Numbered from the stretch's first letter, positions 45,206 to 55,494 are shown. The stretch is 64,000 nt of DNA from Nitrosomonas sp. (GCF_020852615.1 NZ_JADZAJ010000024.1:1-64000); one strand, 5' to 3'. Notes: generated by a model from the letters alone, not told the origin. Numbers and translations are program-made.

Positions 45206-45448
45206 ATGCATATTAAGCTTTTCTTGATAGCTGTACTGAGTTTAAGTATTTCCTGTTTTGCTGAATCGGAGAGGGATCAGCCCGAGCTGTTATCAGAGAC
45301 TGATCAGGCCGGGAGTGCACGGACCGGGAATGAGCAGCCGGCACGGATCGAAGCAGGGAAGAAAACAGCTGAGCCGCAGCCCCCGCAAGAAACCAGCTTG
45401 GACAAACAATCTTTGATGATTGACTATTGCAGAAAACATACTTGTTAA
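45206..45448 (+). CDS. Small secreted protein of unknown function
   Basis: 80 aa, not recognised. N-terminal signal peptide (MHIKLFLIAVLSLSISCFA); cleavage after CFA, or lipidation at the Cys of LSISC, is possible though the lipobox is poor. The mature part is hydrophilic, Glu/Gln/Pro-rich and likely disordered, ending in DYCRKHTC with two Cys six residues apart (counted as i, i+6 minus one). GAGGAG lies 9 nt before ATG 45206. It precedes the periplasmic carbonic anhydrase by 30 nt, so the two are probably cotranscribed and act in the same compartment. Confidence 0.7.
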   Translation: MHIKLFLIAVLSLSISCFAESERDQPELLSETDQAGSARTGNEQPARIEAGKKTAEPQPPQETSLDKQSLMIDYCRKHTC

Positions 45449-45478
45449 TCCAATAACTTATTTAACTGGAGCTGATTT

Positions 45479-46282
45479 ATGAAAACAAAAATGTTGGCAA
45501 ATCTGGTTGCTTCAATAATGCTTGCAGGTTATGCGGGCTTTGCTGTATCTGCTTCGCCCCACTGGTCTTATGATGAAGAATCCGACTGGGGGGCGATTGA
45601 AGATACTGCGCAAACGGCCGTACCGTTAAATTATCCATACGCAGAATGTGGTATTGGCAAGCATCAGTCACCTGTCGATCTGGCAGATGTGAAGATTGTA
45701 GATTCGAAGCTGAATAAACTTGCAGCACGATATGGCGTTGATACACCTTCATTTTTTAATACCGGACACGCCATACAAGTTAATGTTTCCAAGAATTTTA
45801 CGGGTGGGCTGAAGGTTGGCAAGGAACTGCTTCCGCTGGTTCAGTTGCATTTTCATGAACCAAGTGAGCATGTTTTTAAAGGCAAGAAATTCCCGGCAGA
45901 GTTGCATTTCGTACATATCAGTAAAGACGGGCGGATTGCGGTGCTGGGTGTGGCTATTGATATAGGCAGGGAAAATGCAGCATTTCAGACTATTCTTGAC
46001 AATATGCCGCATAACTACGGTGAAGCAAATTCAACTTCCGGAATTAAGTTCAATCCGGCAAAATTACTGCCTTCAGGGGCAAATACAGACAACCTGAAGT
46101 ATCTGACCCTGGCGGGCTCTCTGACAACGCCACCTTGCAGCGAGGGGGTGCAGTGGTACATTCTGACCAAATCAATCACAATTTCAGCTGCCCAGCTGGC
46201 GCAAATGAAAACTTTCTACAGTGGTAATGCCAGATCAACGCAGAACCTGAACGAAAGATCGATACTGTCCAATCATCACTAA
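45479..46282 (+). CDS. Periplasmic alpha-carbonic anhydrase
   Basis: 267 aa with a signal peptide (MKTKMLANLVASIMLAGYAGFAVSA). Mature enzyme: HWSYDEES opening, QSPVDL, zinc histidines in QLHFHEPSEH (H124, H126) and ELHFVH (H143), the hydrophobic pocket SLTTPPCSEGVQW with Thr199-type residue, and the Cys pair (AECGIG and PPCSEG) that usually forms a disulfide. It interconverts CO2 and bicarbonate in the periplasm, fitting a CO2-fixing or acid-producing lifestyle. A terminator follows. Confidence 0.95.
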   Translation: MKTKMLANLVASIMLAGYAGFAVSASPHWSYDEESDWGAIEDTAQTAVPLNYPYAECGIGKHQSPVDLADVKIVDSKLNKLAARYGVDTPSFFNTGHAIQVNVSKNFTGGLKVGKELLPLVQLHFHEPSEHVFKGKKFPAELHFVHISKDGRIAVLGVAIDIGRENAAFQTILDNMPHNYGEANSTSGIKFNPAKLLPSGANTDNLKYLTLAGSLTTPPCSEGVQWYILTKSITISAAQLAQMKTFYSGNARSTQNLNERSILSNHH

Positions 46283-46308
46283 TCTGTTTTGAGCCAGGTA
46301 TGATGATT

Positions 46309-46349
46309 TCTCCCCGGTGTATTTCTATGTCCGGGGAGACTTCTTTTTA
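46309..46349 (+). terminator. Rho-independent terminator after carbonic anhydrase
   Basis: TCTCCCCGG / CCGGGGAGA, a 9-bp stem with a 13-nt loop, followed by CTTCTTTTT. Confidence 0.85.
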
Positions 46350-46514
46350 TATGGATTTGCCTGGTTCCAGTACATTTTCTGCTTACCCGCCGGTCGGGTA
46401 ACTGTCAGGTAATCCAATCCGGGGCAGGGCTTCTTTTTACGTTTTTTTCGATCTTGCTTTGCCTTGTCTTAACCTCGCCGGCTAGGGTATAGTGCGACCT
46501 GCTAATAATTTATC

Positions 46515-46712
46515 CAGGCAGGAGAGTGCGCTGTTGTGTAGCACACAGTGTCACCGAAGGCGTAACCCCCCGGAATCGCTCAGGTGTGGCCGTAAGGCTT
46601 GAGTAACTGCTTGTGATTGGCAATCTGGAGAGTGCTGAAGCGATGTCAGCCACCGAAGGGGCATGCGGAAAATAAACCGTAAAACTCTCAGGTAAAAGGA
46701 CAGAGGGGAAGT
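46515..46712 (+). ncRNA. Tandem glycine riboswitch upstream of gcvT
   Basis: Two aptamer-like units in series. The first begins AGGCAGGAGAGTGCG and contains CACCGAAGGCGTAACC and GCTCAGG (to about 46600); the second begins CTGGAGAGTGCTG (about 46627) and contains CCACCGAAGGGGC, AAACTCTCAGGTAAAAGGACAGAG. These are the conserved glycine-aptamer blocks. With two cooperative domains 5' of the glycine cleavage operon it should switch expression on with glycine. Confidence 0.93.
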
Positions 46713-46804
46713 TACTGTTTGTCAGCGGTTTCGTTATGAGCAGTATTGAACGAATGCAGGTTGTGCAGATAAATAACACCCCTTTTACTTTTTAGAGAGA
46801 ATAA

Positions 46805-47884
46805 ATGCTTAAAACAACTCCTTTAAACGCCGCTCACCGGGCCATGAATGCCAAGATGGTAGATTTTGGCGGCTGGGATATGCCTTTGCATTATGGTTCA
46901 CAGCTGGATGAACACCATATTGTCAGGCGTGATGCCGGCATGTTTGACGTATCTCATATGCTGGCAGTTGATATGCGCGGTGAGAATGTGCGCCAGTTTC
47001 TGCGTGGATTAGTAGCCAATAATGTCGATAAGCTGACTGTTCCGGGCAAGGCGCTCTACACCTGCATGCTGAATCCTGCCGGCGGAATTATTGATGACCT
47101 GATCATTTATTTTCTGTCTGAATCCTGGTTCCGTCTGGTGGTAAACGCCGGTACGGCAGATAAGGATATCGACTGGATTACCTCACAAGCTCACCAGCTT
47201 GCACCCGATCTGACCATTACCCCGCGTCGTGATCTTGCCATGATCGCCGTACAGGGGCCTAATGCTCGCGCAAAAGTGTGGGCTGTTATCCCTGGTTCTC
47301 AGGTAGTTACAGAAAATCTGAAACCATTCCAATCAGTAGAACTTGGTGATTATTTCATCGCGCGTACCGGTTACACCGGTGAGGATGGTTTTGAAATTAC
47401 GTTACCTGCCGGTCAGGCTGCTGATTTCTGGCAGAAGCTGCATGCTGCAGGTGTTGCTCCAGCCGGACTGGGTGCACGTGATACCCTGCGTCTGGAGGCG
47501 GGGATGAATCTCTATGGGCAGGACATGAGTGAAACTGTTGGCCCGCTTGAATCAGGGCTTGCATGGACGGTAGACCTTAAAAGTGAGCGTGACTTTATCG
47601 GTAAACAGGCATTGCAGGCGCAACCGGTCAGTCAGCAGCTGGCCGGCCTGGTACTGCTGGATAAAGGGGTGTTACGCAGCCATCAGAAAGTGATTGCCCG
47701 ACAGGGGGAGGGGGAAATTACCAGCGGCGGATTTTCTCCAACCATGAATCAGTCAATCGCGCTGGCGCGTATTCCAGTCGGGGTGGCTGCGGGTGATCAG
47801 GTTCACGTTGTCGTACGGGATAAGCAGCTTGCTGCAAAAGTTGTTAAATATCCCTTTGTGCGTAACGGCCAGGTACTGGTTTGA
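46805..47884 (+). CDS. gcvT: Glycine cleavage system T protein (aminomethyltransferase)
   Basis: 359 aa; transfers the methylene from H-protein-bound aminomethyl to tetrahydrofolate, releasing ammonia. Features: [58 protein letters not shown] and [13 protein letters not shown]. First structural gene after the glycine riboswitch, start ATG 46805 with AGAGAG upstream. gcvH follows after 77 nt. Confidence 0.97.
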   Translation: MLKTTPLNAAHRAMNAKMVDFGGWDMPLHYGSQLDEHHIVRRDAGMFDVSHMLAVDMRGENVRQFLRGLVANNVDKLTVPGKALYTCMLNPAGGIIDDLIIYFLSESWFRLVVNAGTADKDIDWITSQAHQLAPDLTITPRRDLAMIAVQGPNARAKVWAVIPGSQVVTENLKPFQSVELGDYFIARTGYTGEDGFEITLPAGQAADFWQKLHAAGVAPAGLGARDTLRLEAGMNLYGQDMSETVGPLESGLAWTVDLKSERDFIGKQALQAQPVSQQLAGLVLLDKGVLRSHQKVIARQGEGEITSGGFSPTMNQSIALARIPVGVAAGDQVHVVVRDKQLAAKVVKYPFVRNGQVLV

Positions 47885-47961
47885 GGTTTGATTTTTTGCT
47901 GAAGTCACAACGAATTCAGCGTGATTATTTTTTAAATATTAAGTTTGGGGAGTACAGATAA

Positions 47962-48351
47962 ATGAGCGTTCCAGCAGAACTGAAATATACAGAATCGCAT
48001 GAGTGGGTCAGATTGGAGGCAGACGGCAGTGTAACAGTGGGTATTACTCAGCACGCCCAGGAATTGCTGGGGGATATGGTGTTTGTTCAATTGCCGGATG
48101 TGGGACGTACACTGGCTCAGCGTGAAGATTGTGCCGTGGTGGAATCTGTCAAGGCAGCATCTGATATTTATGCTCCGGTTGGTGGTGAAGTCATTGCAGC
48201 CAATACTGATGTGGAATCTTCTCCGGAAAAAATAAACGAGGATTGCTATGCGGCGTGGTTGTTCAGACTTAAGCCGGCCAGTGCTGATGAAATCGGTGGT
48301 TTGCTTGATGCCGGTGGTTATCAGAAGTTACTGGATAGCGAAGCACACTAA
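47962..48351 (+). CDS. gcvH: Glycine cleavage system H protein
   Basis: 129 aa lipoyl carrier. The lipoylated lysine is K64 in [32 protein letters not shown] opens the beta-barrel and [19 protein letters not shown] follows. It shuttles the aminomethyl group between P, T and L proteins. Usual length, start ATG 47962. Confidence 0.97.
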   Translation: MSVPAELKYTESHEWVRLEADGSVTVGITQHAQELLGDMVFVQLPDVGRTLAQREDCAVVESVKAASDIYAPVGGEVIAANTDVESSPEKINEDCYAAWLFRLKPASADEIGGLLDAGGYQKLLDSEAH

Positions 48352-48415
48352 GGGTGCTGGCGGTATCGCTGCAACTATCACTTTTATAGTTTTTCTGGAT
48401 AAATTATAGCCAATC

Positions 48416-49774
48416 ATGCCATTTATTCCCCATACAGAAGAAGATGTCGCCGAGATGCTTGCCAGCATTGGCGCTAAATCTATTGATGAATTATTCGATG
48501 AAATTCCTGCTGAACTCAAGACGGGAAAATTGACTCGGGTACCACCCGGTTTGAGTGAAATGGAAATTTCACGCCTCATGCACGAACGAGCACAGCAAGA
48601 TGGGTTTTATCTCAGCTTTATTGGTGCGGGGGCCTATGAACACCATATTCCGGCAGCCGTCTGGCAGATAACAACCCGGGGCGAGTTCTATTCTTCCTAC
48701 ACGCCTTATCAGGCGGAAGCCAGTCAGGGTACATTGCAGTTGCTGTATGAATACCAGACCATGATGGCCTCACTGACAGGTATGGATGTTTCCAACGCCA
48801 GTCTGTATGACGGTGCATCAGCATTGGCTGAAGCCGCTCTGATGGCAGTGCGTCAGCACAAGACTTCCAGGCGCATTCTGATTCCTCAGACAGTGCACCC
48901 GATTTATCGCAGGGTGGCACGCACCATTGTCAGGAATCAGGCGATTGAAGTGGTTGAGGTGCCATATGATCCGGCCACCGGGCAGGTAGCTATGGATAAA
49001 CTTGACCAGTTTGCACGGGAAGAATTTGCGGCGCTGGTGATTCCACAACCCAATTTTTTTGGTGTGCTCGAGCAGGTTGACGCACTGACAGACTGGGCGC
49101 ACGACAAGCAGTCCCTGGCGATCGCGGTGGTTAATCCAACTTCACTTGCCATGCTCAAACCACCTGGAGAATGGGGGCACCGGGGAGCAGATATTGCAAT
49201 CGGAGAGGGTCAGCCTTTAGGAATCCCGCTTTCCAGTGGCGGGCCATACTTTGGATTCATGGCCTGCAAGCAGGAGCTCGTGCGGCAAATGCCCGGGCGT
49301 ATTATCGGGCGAACTACTGATCTGGAAGGGAAAGAGGGGTTTGCGCTGACATTGCAGGCGAGGGAGCAACATATCCGTCGTTCGAAAGCAACTTCCAATA
49401 TCTGTACCAATCAGGGACTGATGGTAACAGCGGCTACAATCTATATGTCATTGCTGGGACCAGAGGGTTTGTACCGGGTTGCCGCACAATCTCATGCAAA
49501 TACACTGTCTCTGATCGAACAGCTGGAAAAATTACCTGGTGTGAAAAAAGCGTTTAACAGTCCATTCTTCCATGAAGCGGTGCTCCAGCTGTCTGTGCCG
49601 GCTGATAAAGTTCTGAATAAACTCAAAGCACAAGGTGTGCTTGGAGGGGTGTTGCTTGAGAATTACTACCCGGACTTGAAAAATACACTGCTGGTTTGTG
49701 CTACTGAAACCAAAACAGCCGAGGATCTGGACAAATACACTGAAATGCTGCAGGAGGCGCTGACTGGTGTCTGA
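48416..49774 (+). CDS. gcvPA: Glycine dehydrogenase (decarboxylating) subunit 1, GcvPA
   Basis: 452 aa N-terminal half of P-protein as a separate polypeptide: [89 protein letters not shown] and [12 protein letters not shown]. It pairs with GcvPB; PLP sits in the B subunit. The split form is common in Gram-positive bacteria and archaea, while many proteobacteria have one long GcvP. Confidence 0.96.
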   Translation: MPFIPHTEEDVAEMLASIGAKSIDELFDEIPAELKTGKLTRVPPGLSEMEISRLMHERAQQDGFYLSFIGAGAYEHHIPAAVWQITTRGEFYSSYTPYQAEASQGTLQLLYEYQTMMASLTGMDVSNASLYDGASALAEAALMAVRQHKTSRRILIPQTVHPIYRRVARTIVRNQAIEVVEVPYDPATGQVAMDKLDQFAREEFAALVIPQPNFFGVLEQVDALTDWAHDKQSLAIAVVNPTSLAMLKPPGEWGHRGADIAIGEGQPLGIPLSSGGPYFGFMACKQELVRQMPGRIIGRTTDLEGKEGFALTLQAREQHIRRSKATSNICTNQGLMVTAATIYMSLLGPEGLYRVAAQSHANTLSLIEQLEKLPGVKKAFNSPFFHEAVLQLSVPADKVLNKLKAQGVLGGVLLENYYPDLKNTLLVCATETKTAEDLDKYTEMLQEALTGV

Positions 49775-49840
49775 AATCAGATCAGGCTGGAGTAGCGTTA
49801 TATTACTGTACTGAATAAATTCATCCATATAAGATAAAAC

Positions 49841-51292
49841 ATGCTGATATTCGAACATTCCCGTAAGAATCGTCTGAATTATTCTCAGGCACCGGCAACC
49901 CGGCCTGCCAAAAACAATATCCCGGATAATCTGAAGCGCAAAACCGTTCCCTTATTGCCTGAAGTTTCTGAAATGGATACGGTGCGCCACTATACCCGTC
50001 TGTCCCAGAAAAACTTCTCGATAGATACGGAGTTTTACCCGCTTGGCTCCTGCACCATGAAATATAACCCGCGTGCCTGTAACTCTCTGGCCATGCTGCC
50101 GCAATTCCTGTCACGTCATCCGCTGGCTCCTGAAGATACGGGGCAGGGTTTTCTGGCCTGTATGTATGAACTGCAGGAAATATTAAAAGATGTCACGGGT
50201 ATGTCGGCGGTCAGCCTGACATCGATGGCGGGTGCGCAGGGTGAACTGATTGGTATTACGATGATTCGTGCCTACCACGAAGCTCACGGAGACACCGGGC
50301 GTACTGAGATCATTATCCCGGATGCTGCGCACGGTACCAATCCCGCTACCGCCGTCATGTGTGGCTATAAGGTCATTGAAATCCCGACCAATCGCGATGG
50401 TGATGTGGACATGGAAGCCCTGAAAGCAGCAGTTGGCCCCAGAACGGCGGGTTTGATGCTGACCAACCCTTCCACTCTGGGGGTGTTTGAGAAAAAAGTG
50501 GCGGAAATGAGCCGGATCGTGCACGAAGCGGGGGGGCTGCTGTATTACGATGGCGCCAACCTTAATGCCGTACTGGGTAAAGTGAAGCCGGGTGATATGG
50601 GATTTGATGTGATTCATATGAATCTGCATAAAACTTTCTCGACGCCTCATGGAGGTGGTGGGCCTGGTGCAGCACCCGTCGGTGTGGCTGAGCGCCTGCT
50701 GCCTTATTTGCCGATACCAATTGTGGCATACGAACAGGGCACCTATCGCTGGTTGACGGAGAAGGATCGTCCTCAGACTATCGGGCGTTTATCTGCCCAC
50801 ATGGGAAATGCCGGGGTATTACTGCGTGCCTATATCTACGTCAGGCTGCTGGGGGCAGGGGGGATGCTCCGTATTTCCGAGTATGCAACGCTCAATGCCA
50901 ACTATCTGATGGCAGAGTTGCGCAAACTGGGTTTTGAGATTGCCTATCCCAACCGGCGCGCCAGTCATGAATTCATCGTCACTATGAAGGAAATCAAGGA
51001 CAAGACCGGAGTGAGTGCAATGCATCTGGCCAAGCGCCTGCTTGATAAGGGTTTTCATGCACCAACCGTCTATTTTCCGTTACTGGTGCCGGAATGTTTA
51101 CTGATTGAGCCGGCTGAAACTGAATCCAAGGAAACACTGGATCACTTCGTTGCTGCAATGAAGGAGATTCTGGATGAGATTGCTGCACAGCCGGATATGG
51201 TCAAGGCTGCTCCACACGATATGCCGCTGCGCAAGATTGATGATGTCAAAGCTGCCCGTGAACTTGATCTGGTCTGGAATCCGGCAGGCTGA
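49841..51292 (+). CDS. gcvPB: Glycine dehydrogenase (decarboxylating) subunit 2, GcvPB
   Basis: 483 aa PLP-binding half of P-protein. PLP lysine K264 in [20 protein letters not shown]; other marks [38 protein letters not shown] and [10 protein letters not shown]. Decarboxylates glycine and loads the aminomethyl group on GcvH. No lpd (L protein) lies in the window. Spacing of 66 nt after gcvPA; the PfkB gene follows by 31 nt. Confidence 0.97.
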   Translation: MLIFEHSRKNRLNYSQAPATRPAKNNIPDNLKRKTVPLLPEVSEMDTVRHYTRLSQKNFSIDTEFYPLGSCTMKYNPRACNSLAMLPQFLSRHPLAPEDTGQGFLACMYELQEILKDVTGMSAVSLTSMAGAQGELIGITMIRAYHEAHGDTGRTEIIIPDAAHGTNPATAVMCGYKVIEIPTNRDGDVDMEALKAAVGPRTAGLMLTNPSTLGVFEKKVAEMSRIVHEAGGLLYYDGANLNAVLGKVKPGDMGFDVIHMNLHKTFSTPHGGGGPGAAPVGVAERLLPYLPIPIVAYEQGTYRWLTEKDRPQTIGRLSAHMGNAGVLLRAYIYVRLLGAGGMLRISEYATLNANYLMAELRKLGFEIAYPNRRASHEFIVTMKEIKDKTGVSAMHLAKRLLDKGFHAPTVYFPLLVPECLLIEPAETESKETLDHFVAAMKEILDEIAAQPDMVKAAPHDMPLRKIDDVKAARELDLVWNPAG

Positions 51293-51323
51293 TCCAATAT
51301 CTGCACAATAATCCTGGACTGAT

Positions 51324-52259
51324 ATGCATACGCTAATCTGCGGCTCCATTGCTTACGATACCATCATGGTGTTTGAAGATCGCTTCAAACGCCATATTCT
51401 CCCGGAAAAAATTCACGTTCTGAATGTCGCATTTCTGGTGCCGGAAATGCGACGGGAATTTGGCGGTTGTGCGGCAAATATTGCCTACAACCTGAAGATG
51501 CTGGATGGTAAGCCATTGATAATGGCAACCGTTGGGGATGATTTTCAGCCCTACACCTACAGACTGGAGAAGCTCGGGTTAGCTCAGACTCATATCCGTC
51601 AGGTACCGGGCACCTTTACGGCACAGGCATTTATTACTACTGACCTGGATGACAACCAGATCACGGCTTTTCATCCGGGCGCAATGAATTTTTCACACCA
51701 GAATAATGTGAAGGATGCTACCGGCATCAGCCTTGGTATTGTTGCCCCGGACGGCCGGGAAGGAATGCTTGCGCATGCGCGTGAATTTCATGAAGCCGGC
51801 ATTCCTTTTATATTTGATCCCGGCCAGGGATTACCCATGTTCAATGGAGATGAGCTGATCGATTTCATTGAAAAAGCTGATTATGTGGCAGTCAATGACT
51901 ATGAAGCACAGCTGCTGCAGTCGGTCACAGGGTATACACTGAGCAAACTGGCCACACTGGTTGAGGCACTGATTGAGACCAAAGGTGCGGAAGGTTCAGT
52001 CATTTATGCTCAGGGAAAGCAATTTCAGATTCCTGCTGTGCGTCCGCAGAAAGTGACTGATCCAACCGGTTGCGGGGATGCCTACCGCGCCGGAATACTT
52101 TATGGTATTGCCCAGAATATGGATTGGCAAGCTACCGGCCAGCTTGCGTCGCTGATGGGAACACTCAAGATTGCTCACCGGGGGGGCCAAAATCATCAGT
52201 ATCAGCGTGAAGAGATTGGTCAGCATTACTTTGAAGCTTTTGGCAGCCATATTTTCTAG
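51324..52259 (+). CDS. PfkB-family carbohydrate/nucleoside kinase (adenosine kinase-like)
   Basis: 311 aa ribokinase fold. N-terminal glycine motif REFGGCAANIAYNLKMLDG and the C-terminal catalytic signature DPTGCGDAYRAGILYG with the base Asp. NDYEAQLL lies in the middle as usual. Substrate not evident; adenosine-like or a sugar. It follows gcvPB by 31 nt with no terminator between, so probably belongs to the glycine-riboswitch operon, a link I cannot explain from pathway knowledge. Confidence 0.88.
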   Translation: MHTLICGSIAYDTIMVFEDRFKRHILPEKIHVLNVAFLVPEMRREFGGCAANIAYNLKMLDGKPLIMATVGDDFQPYTYRLEKLGLAQTHIRQVPGTFTAQAFITTDLDDNQITAFHPGAMNFSHQNNVKDATGISLGIVAPDGREGMLAHAREFHEAGIPFIFDPGQGLPMFNGDELIDFIEKADYVAVNDYEAQLLQSVTGYTLSKLATLVEALIETKGAEGSVIYAQGKQFQIPAVRPQKVTDPTGCGDAYRAGILYGIAQNMDWQATGQLASLMGTLKIAHRGGQNHQYQREEIGQHYFEAFGSHIF

Positions 52260-52279
52260 TCTGATCCAGTCTGAATTAG

Positions 52280-52343
52280 TGCCTGGCAACGGATAGAGGA
52301 TAGTTCCAGGCGACGTTCGCAAACTATCACACAATGCCAGGCA
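52280..52343 (+). other. Nested inverted repeats (structured RNA or terminator-like) between kinase and plsC
   Basis: TGCCTGGCA (52280-52288) pairs with TGCCAGGCA (52335-52343), and inside it GATAGTT (52299-52305) pairs with AACTATC (52322-52328). Both stems are perfect and nested. No T-tract follows, so an ordinary terminator is less likely. No known RNA family is recognised. Confidence 0.4.
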
Positions 52344-52427
52344 GGTATCTGTCCTGAAGAGTGCACATAGTGCATGGAACAGATCCGCTCAACCTGATTT
52401 TTTCAGAATAATCGTTTTTTACTGACC

Positions 52428-53234
52428 ATGGCTGTAACTGGCGTTGCCAGGCTAACCACCAGAGCTGTCCGGTTCATCAGGCTGATCCTGCATATTACTT
52501 CCGGGTTGCTGCAGTCGTTCGTTCTCCCGTATATCAGTGCAACCCGCCAGAATCGGATGGCCAGTAACTGGGCGCGGAAATTTCTTCGAATTCTCAATAT
52601 AAAGCTGTCGTTGAGCGGCACCTTACCCGTCTGCGACCGGCAAGGTGCCATTCTGGTTGCAAATCATATTTCATGGCTGGATATCGTGGCTATTCTGGCC
52701 GTATACCCGGTACGTTTCGTCGCTAAAGCAGAAATCAGCACCTGGCCCGTACTGGGGAGGTTGTGCAGGAATGCCGGAACCCTGTTTATTGAACGGGAAA
52801 AACGCAACGATACATTGCGTATCAACCAGCAAATAGCTGGTGTTTTAAAGAGCGGACATTCAGTGGTGATATTTCCCGAAGGTACAACCGGCGATGGGGA
52901 TGTGCTGCGGCATTTTCATGCCTCTTTACTGCAGCCTGCTGTTACAACCCGGACGCTGCTTTATCCGGTTGCTATCCGATACAGCAGTTGTGATGGTTCA
53001 CGGAATTCGAGTGTTGCTTACGTCAGTGTAACGATGCTGCAATCCCTGATACAGATACTGGCGGAACCGGAGATTCGGGTGGAACTGATTTTCAAAGAGC
53101 CTGTTTCCGGTGCTGACAGAAATCGCCGTGAACTTGCACGACTGGCAGAAAAGGCGATTGCACGGACGTTATCGCTTAATATCAGGCACATGGCACCTGA
53201 AATACCTTCCGATCTTCCAGTCGAACGGATGTAA
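52428..53234 (+). CDS. plsC: 1-acyl-sn-glycerol-3-phosphate acyltransferase
   Basis: 268 aa. Acyltransferase motif I NHISWLD (H-x4-D), motif III FPEGTTGDG, an N-terminal hydrophobic segment and intermediate RFVAKAEISTWPVLGRLCRNAGTLFIER. It forms phosphatidic acid at the inner membrane. Homologues also include lyso-ornithine-lipid acyltransferases (OlsA). Start ATG 52428. Its last 53 nt overlap the 3' end of apaH on the opposite strand. Confidence 0.9.
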   Translation: MAVTGVARLTTRAVRFIRLILHITSGLLQSFVLPYISATRQNRMASNWARKFLRILNIKLSLSGTLPVCDRQGAILVANHISWLDIVAILAVYPVRFVAKAEISTWPVLGRLCRNAGTLFIEREKRNDTLRINQQIAGVLKSGHSVVIFPEGTTGDGDVLRHFHASLLQPAVTTRTLLYPVAIRYSSCDGSRNSSVAYVSVTMLQSLIQILAEPEIRVELIFKEPVSGADRNRRELARLAEKAIARTLSLNIRHMAPEIPSDLPVERM

Positions 53235-53982
53235 GATGCCCCCGCCAGACGCAGCCCGTATCCAGAGCAATCAGATTGGGAGTCAGATATAACCCCAGCG
53301 CAGACCAGTGCCCGAATACAATGGTTGTGTTCCTGCTGGCACGCCGGGGGATTTCAAACCAGGGCAGTAAACCATTTGGAATAGCGGATACCCCTTCTTT
53401 ACAGGCAAAATTCATTCTGCCTTCCGGTGTGCAGACACGCATGCGGGTCATGGCATTGATGATGACGCGCCAGCGATCCTCTCCACGCAGGGCATTGTGC
53501 CAGCAATCAGGTTCGTTGCCATACATTGAACGGGAAAAGGTTTGGAACTGGCCACTGCGAATAATTGTTTCCACTTCCAGCGCCAAGTCTACCGCCTGTT
53601 CAGTATCCCAGTCAGGTAGCAGGCCGGCGTGAACCAGTGCATAGCCATCTTCGTGATAAAACAATCGCTGCTGTTTTAGCCATTCAAGCAGATCCTTGCT
53701 GTCGGGAGCCTCCAGAACTGATTGCAGGGTATCACCACGACGCTGACTGGCAGAGCCTGCTGCAATGGCTAAAAGGTGAAGATCGTGATTACCCAGTACC
53801 ACTGTAGCGGCATCGCCCAGTTCCATCAGGGTGCGCAGTAATGAGAGAGAATCCGGCCCGCGGTTAACGATGTCACCCACCAGCCATAACCTGTCACGGG
53901 TGGGATTGAAACCGGTTAGATCAAGCAGTTCAAGAAAGTGCCGGTGGCAGCCTTGCAGGTCACCGATTGCATAGGTTGCCAT
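53182..53982 (-). CDS. apaH: Symmetrical diadenosine tetraphosphatase ApaH
   Basis: 266 aa metallophosphoesterase: YAIGDLQGC (GDxxG), LVGDIVNRGPDSL (GDxxxRGxxS), LGNHDLHLLAIAAG, ALVHAGLLPDW and FGHWSALGL. It hydrolyses Ap4A to two ADP. Stop at 53182 lies inside the plsC 3' end; start ATG 53982 is 8 nt after the dapB stop, so it is transcribed with bamE-dapB. Confidence 0.96.
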   Translation of the reverse strand: MATYAIGDLQGCHRHFLELLDLTGFNPTRDRLWLVGDIVNRGPDSLSLLRTLMELGDAATVVLGNHDLHLLAIAAGSASQRRGDTLQSVLEAPDSKDLLEWLKQQRLFYHEDGYALVHAGLLPDWDTEQAVDLALEVETIIRSGQFQTFSRSMYGNEPDCWHNALRGEDRWRVIINAMTRMRVCTPEGRMNFACKEGVSAIPNGLLPWFEIPRRASRNTTIVFGHWSALGLYLTPNLIALDTGCVWRGHLTSVRLEDRKVFQVPCA

Positions 53983-53990
53983 TGTGAAAA

Positions 53991-54797
53991 TCAGCGCAGG
54001 CCCAACACATCCTGCATGTCGAACAGCCCGGATTTTTTGGCGGCAAGAAAACGGGCGGCATGCAATGCGCCTGCAGCAAAGGTTTTACGGCTGCTGGCTT
54101 TGTGGGTAATTTCCAGGCGCTCGCCCACCCCAGCGAATAATGCTGTGTGATCACCCACAATATCTCCGCCACGAATGGTCGAGAATCCGATCGTATCCGG
54201 GGAGCGTTCACCGGTATTGCCTTCACGCCCGTAAATCGCAACCTTGCTTAGGTCCTTGCCTTGGGCCTGTGCAATCACCTCACCCATGCGCAGTGCTGTG
54301 CCGGAGGGGGCATCTACCTTATGGCGGTGATGTGCTTCGATGATTTCAATATCGTAACCCTCAGGCAATGCTTTTGTCGCAATCTCGAGTAATCTGAACA
54401 GCAGGTTTACGCCCACACTCATGTTGGGAGCGAGCACGATGGCGATATCTCTGGATGCCTCATGGATGATTTCTTTTTCTTCTGATGAGAACCCGGTTGT
54501 GCCGATGACCATTCTGACACCTAATTTACGGCATGCTGCCAGATGTGACAGGGTGCCGGCCGGGCGCGTGAAGTCAATCAGCACATCGCTGCCGGCCAGT
54601 GCAGAGGCATAGTTGCTGCTGATCGCCACGCCCGGGGGAGTTCCGGTTAAATTGCCAATATCTTGCGACAGGTAAGGATTGTCAGGTTGTTCCAGTGCGG
54701 CAGATAATCGCAAATCATTTGCTTCAGCAATGGTTTCCAGAATTGTCCGGCCCATGCGACCGGTACTGCCGGCAACAGCGATGTTTAATGATGTCAT
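53991..54797 (-). CDS. dapB: 4-hydroxy-tetrahydrodipicolinate reductase
   Basis: 268 aa; lysine and meso-DAP synthesis. NAD(P)H motif VAGSTGRMGRTI, VLIDFTRPAGT, GTTGFSSEEKEII, and the substrate-binding EAHHRHKVDAPSGTALRMGE. Its ATG overlaps the bamE stop by 4 nt. The bamE-dapB order is common in betaproteobacteria. Confidence 0.97.
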   Translation of the reverse strand: MTSLNIAVAGSTGRMGRTILETIAEANDLRLSAALEQPDNPYLSQDIGNLTGTPPGVAISSNYASALAGSDVLIDFTRPAGTLSHLAACRKLGVRMVIGTTGFSSEEKEIIHEASRDIAIVLAPNMSVGVNLLFRLLEIATKALPEGYDIEIIEAHHRHKVDAPSGTALRMGEVIAQAQGKDLSKVAIYGREGNTGERSPDTIGFSTIRGGDIVGDHTALFAGVGERLEITHKASSRKTFAAGALHAARFLAAKKSGLFDMQDVLGLR

Positions 54798-55282
54798 TGA
54801 TTATCCTTGTAGAGATTTGTTTTATTTTCCCTGAGAAAATCTACAGTTCCTTTTTTATCAGCTTCCTCGTTCATATTGCTGCCAGCCTCAGGAATAAATC
54901 CGAATGATTCTTCGGAAGCGGGAGCAGGTGGAGAAGATTCAGTAAAAGCCGGGGGTAGCGGAAAATCACCCTGAATATGTGATAAACGGTCATCTCTGAA
55001 AAAAACGGTCAGTTTTTTTTCCTCTGCCAATCGTCCGCCTGGCGCTGTGCGATAAATGTAATCCCACCGGTCTGCATGAAATACATCTATCACCAGAGGT
55101 GTACCCAATGTAAACCGTACCTGGGAGCGCGTCATTCCCGGTTTTAGCCTGGCCACCATTTCATCCGTTACAAAATTTCCCTGCCGGATGTCGATTTTAT
55201 AGGGTAATGAGGGGAGATAAGTGCAGTATGTCAGAGGAAGAAGCAGTAATAGCAGTAACAGTCGTAGGAGAAATGCGTGCAT
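54794..55282 (-). CDS. bamE: Outer membrane protein assembly factor BamE (SmpA/OmlA)
   Basis: 162 aa lipoprotein of the BAM complex. Hydrophobic signal (LLRLLLLLLLLPLTYC) with Cys20, although the -1 residue is Tyr rather than Gly/Ala/Ser, so lipidation is likely but not certain. Domain: YKIDIRQGNFVTDEMVARLKPGMTRSQVRFTLGTPLVIDVFHADRWDYIYR, the SmpA/OmlA fold. C-terminal 50 residues are acidic and Pro/Ser-rich, longer than average. Divergent from fur, a conserved arrangement. Confidence 0.93.
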   Translation of the reverse strand: MHAFLLRLLLLLLLLPLTYCTYLPSLPYKIDIRQGNFVTDEMVARLKPGMTRSQVRFTLGTPLVIDVFHADRWDYIYRTAPGGRLAEEKKLTVFFRDDRLSHIQGDFPLPPAFTESSPPAPASEESFGFIPEAGSNMNEEADKKGTVDFLRENKTNLYKDNQ

Positions 55283-55373
55283 ACCAGGTCAATATTTTTC
55301 AATCTGTCCGGGATAGGATACTATGAGCGATCAGCTACCCGGTTCAAGGTAAAATGTAAACAAAAAATGACTG

Positions 55374-55385
55374 TAATACGTATTA
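55374..55385. promoter_or_regulatory. 12-bp palindrome in the bamE-fur divergent region
   Basis: TAATACGTATTA, 110 nt upstream of fur and 92 nt upstream of bamE. It does not match the Fur box well; no regulator is assigned. Confidence 0.25.
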
Positions 55386-55494
55386 TCGTGGCGAATTACG
55401 GGATTTTATTGCAGTAATGTGACGTGTTGTGCAGCAGGCCCGAATCGGGTGAATTGTCTCACAGATACAGCAAATATTTCTGGGTAAATAATTT

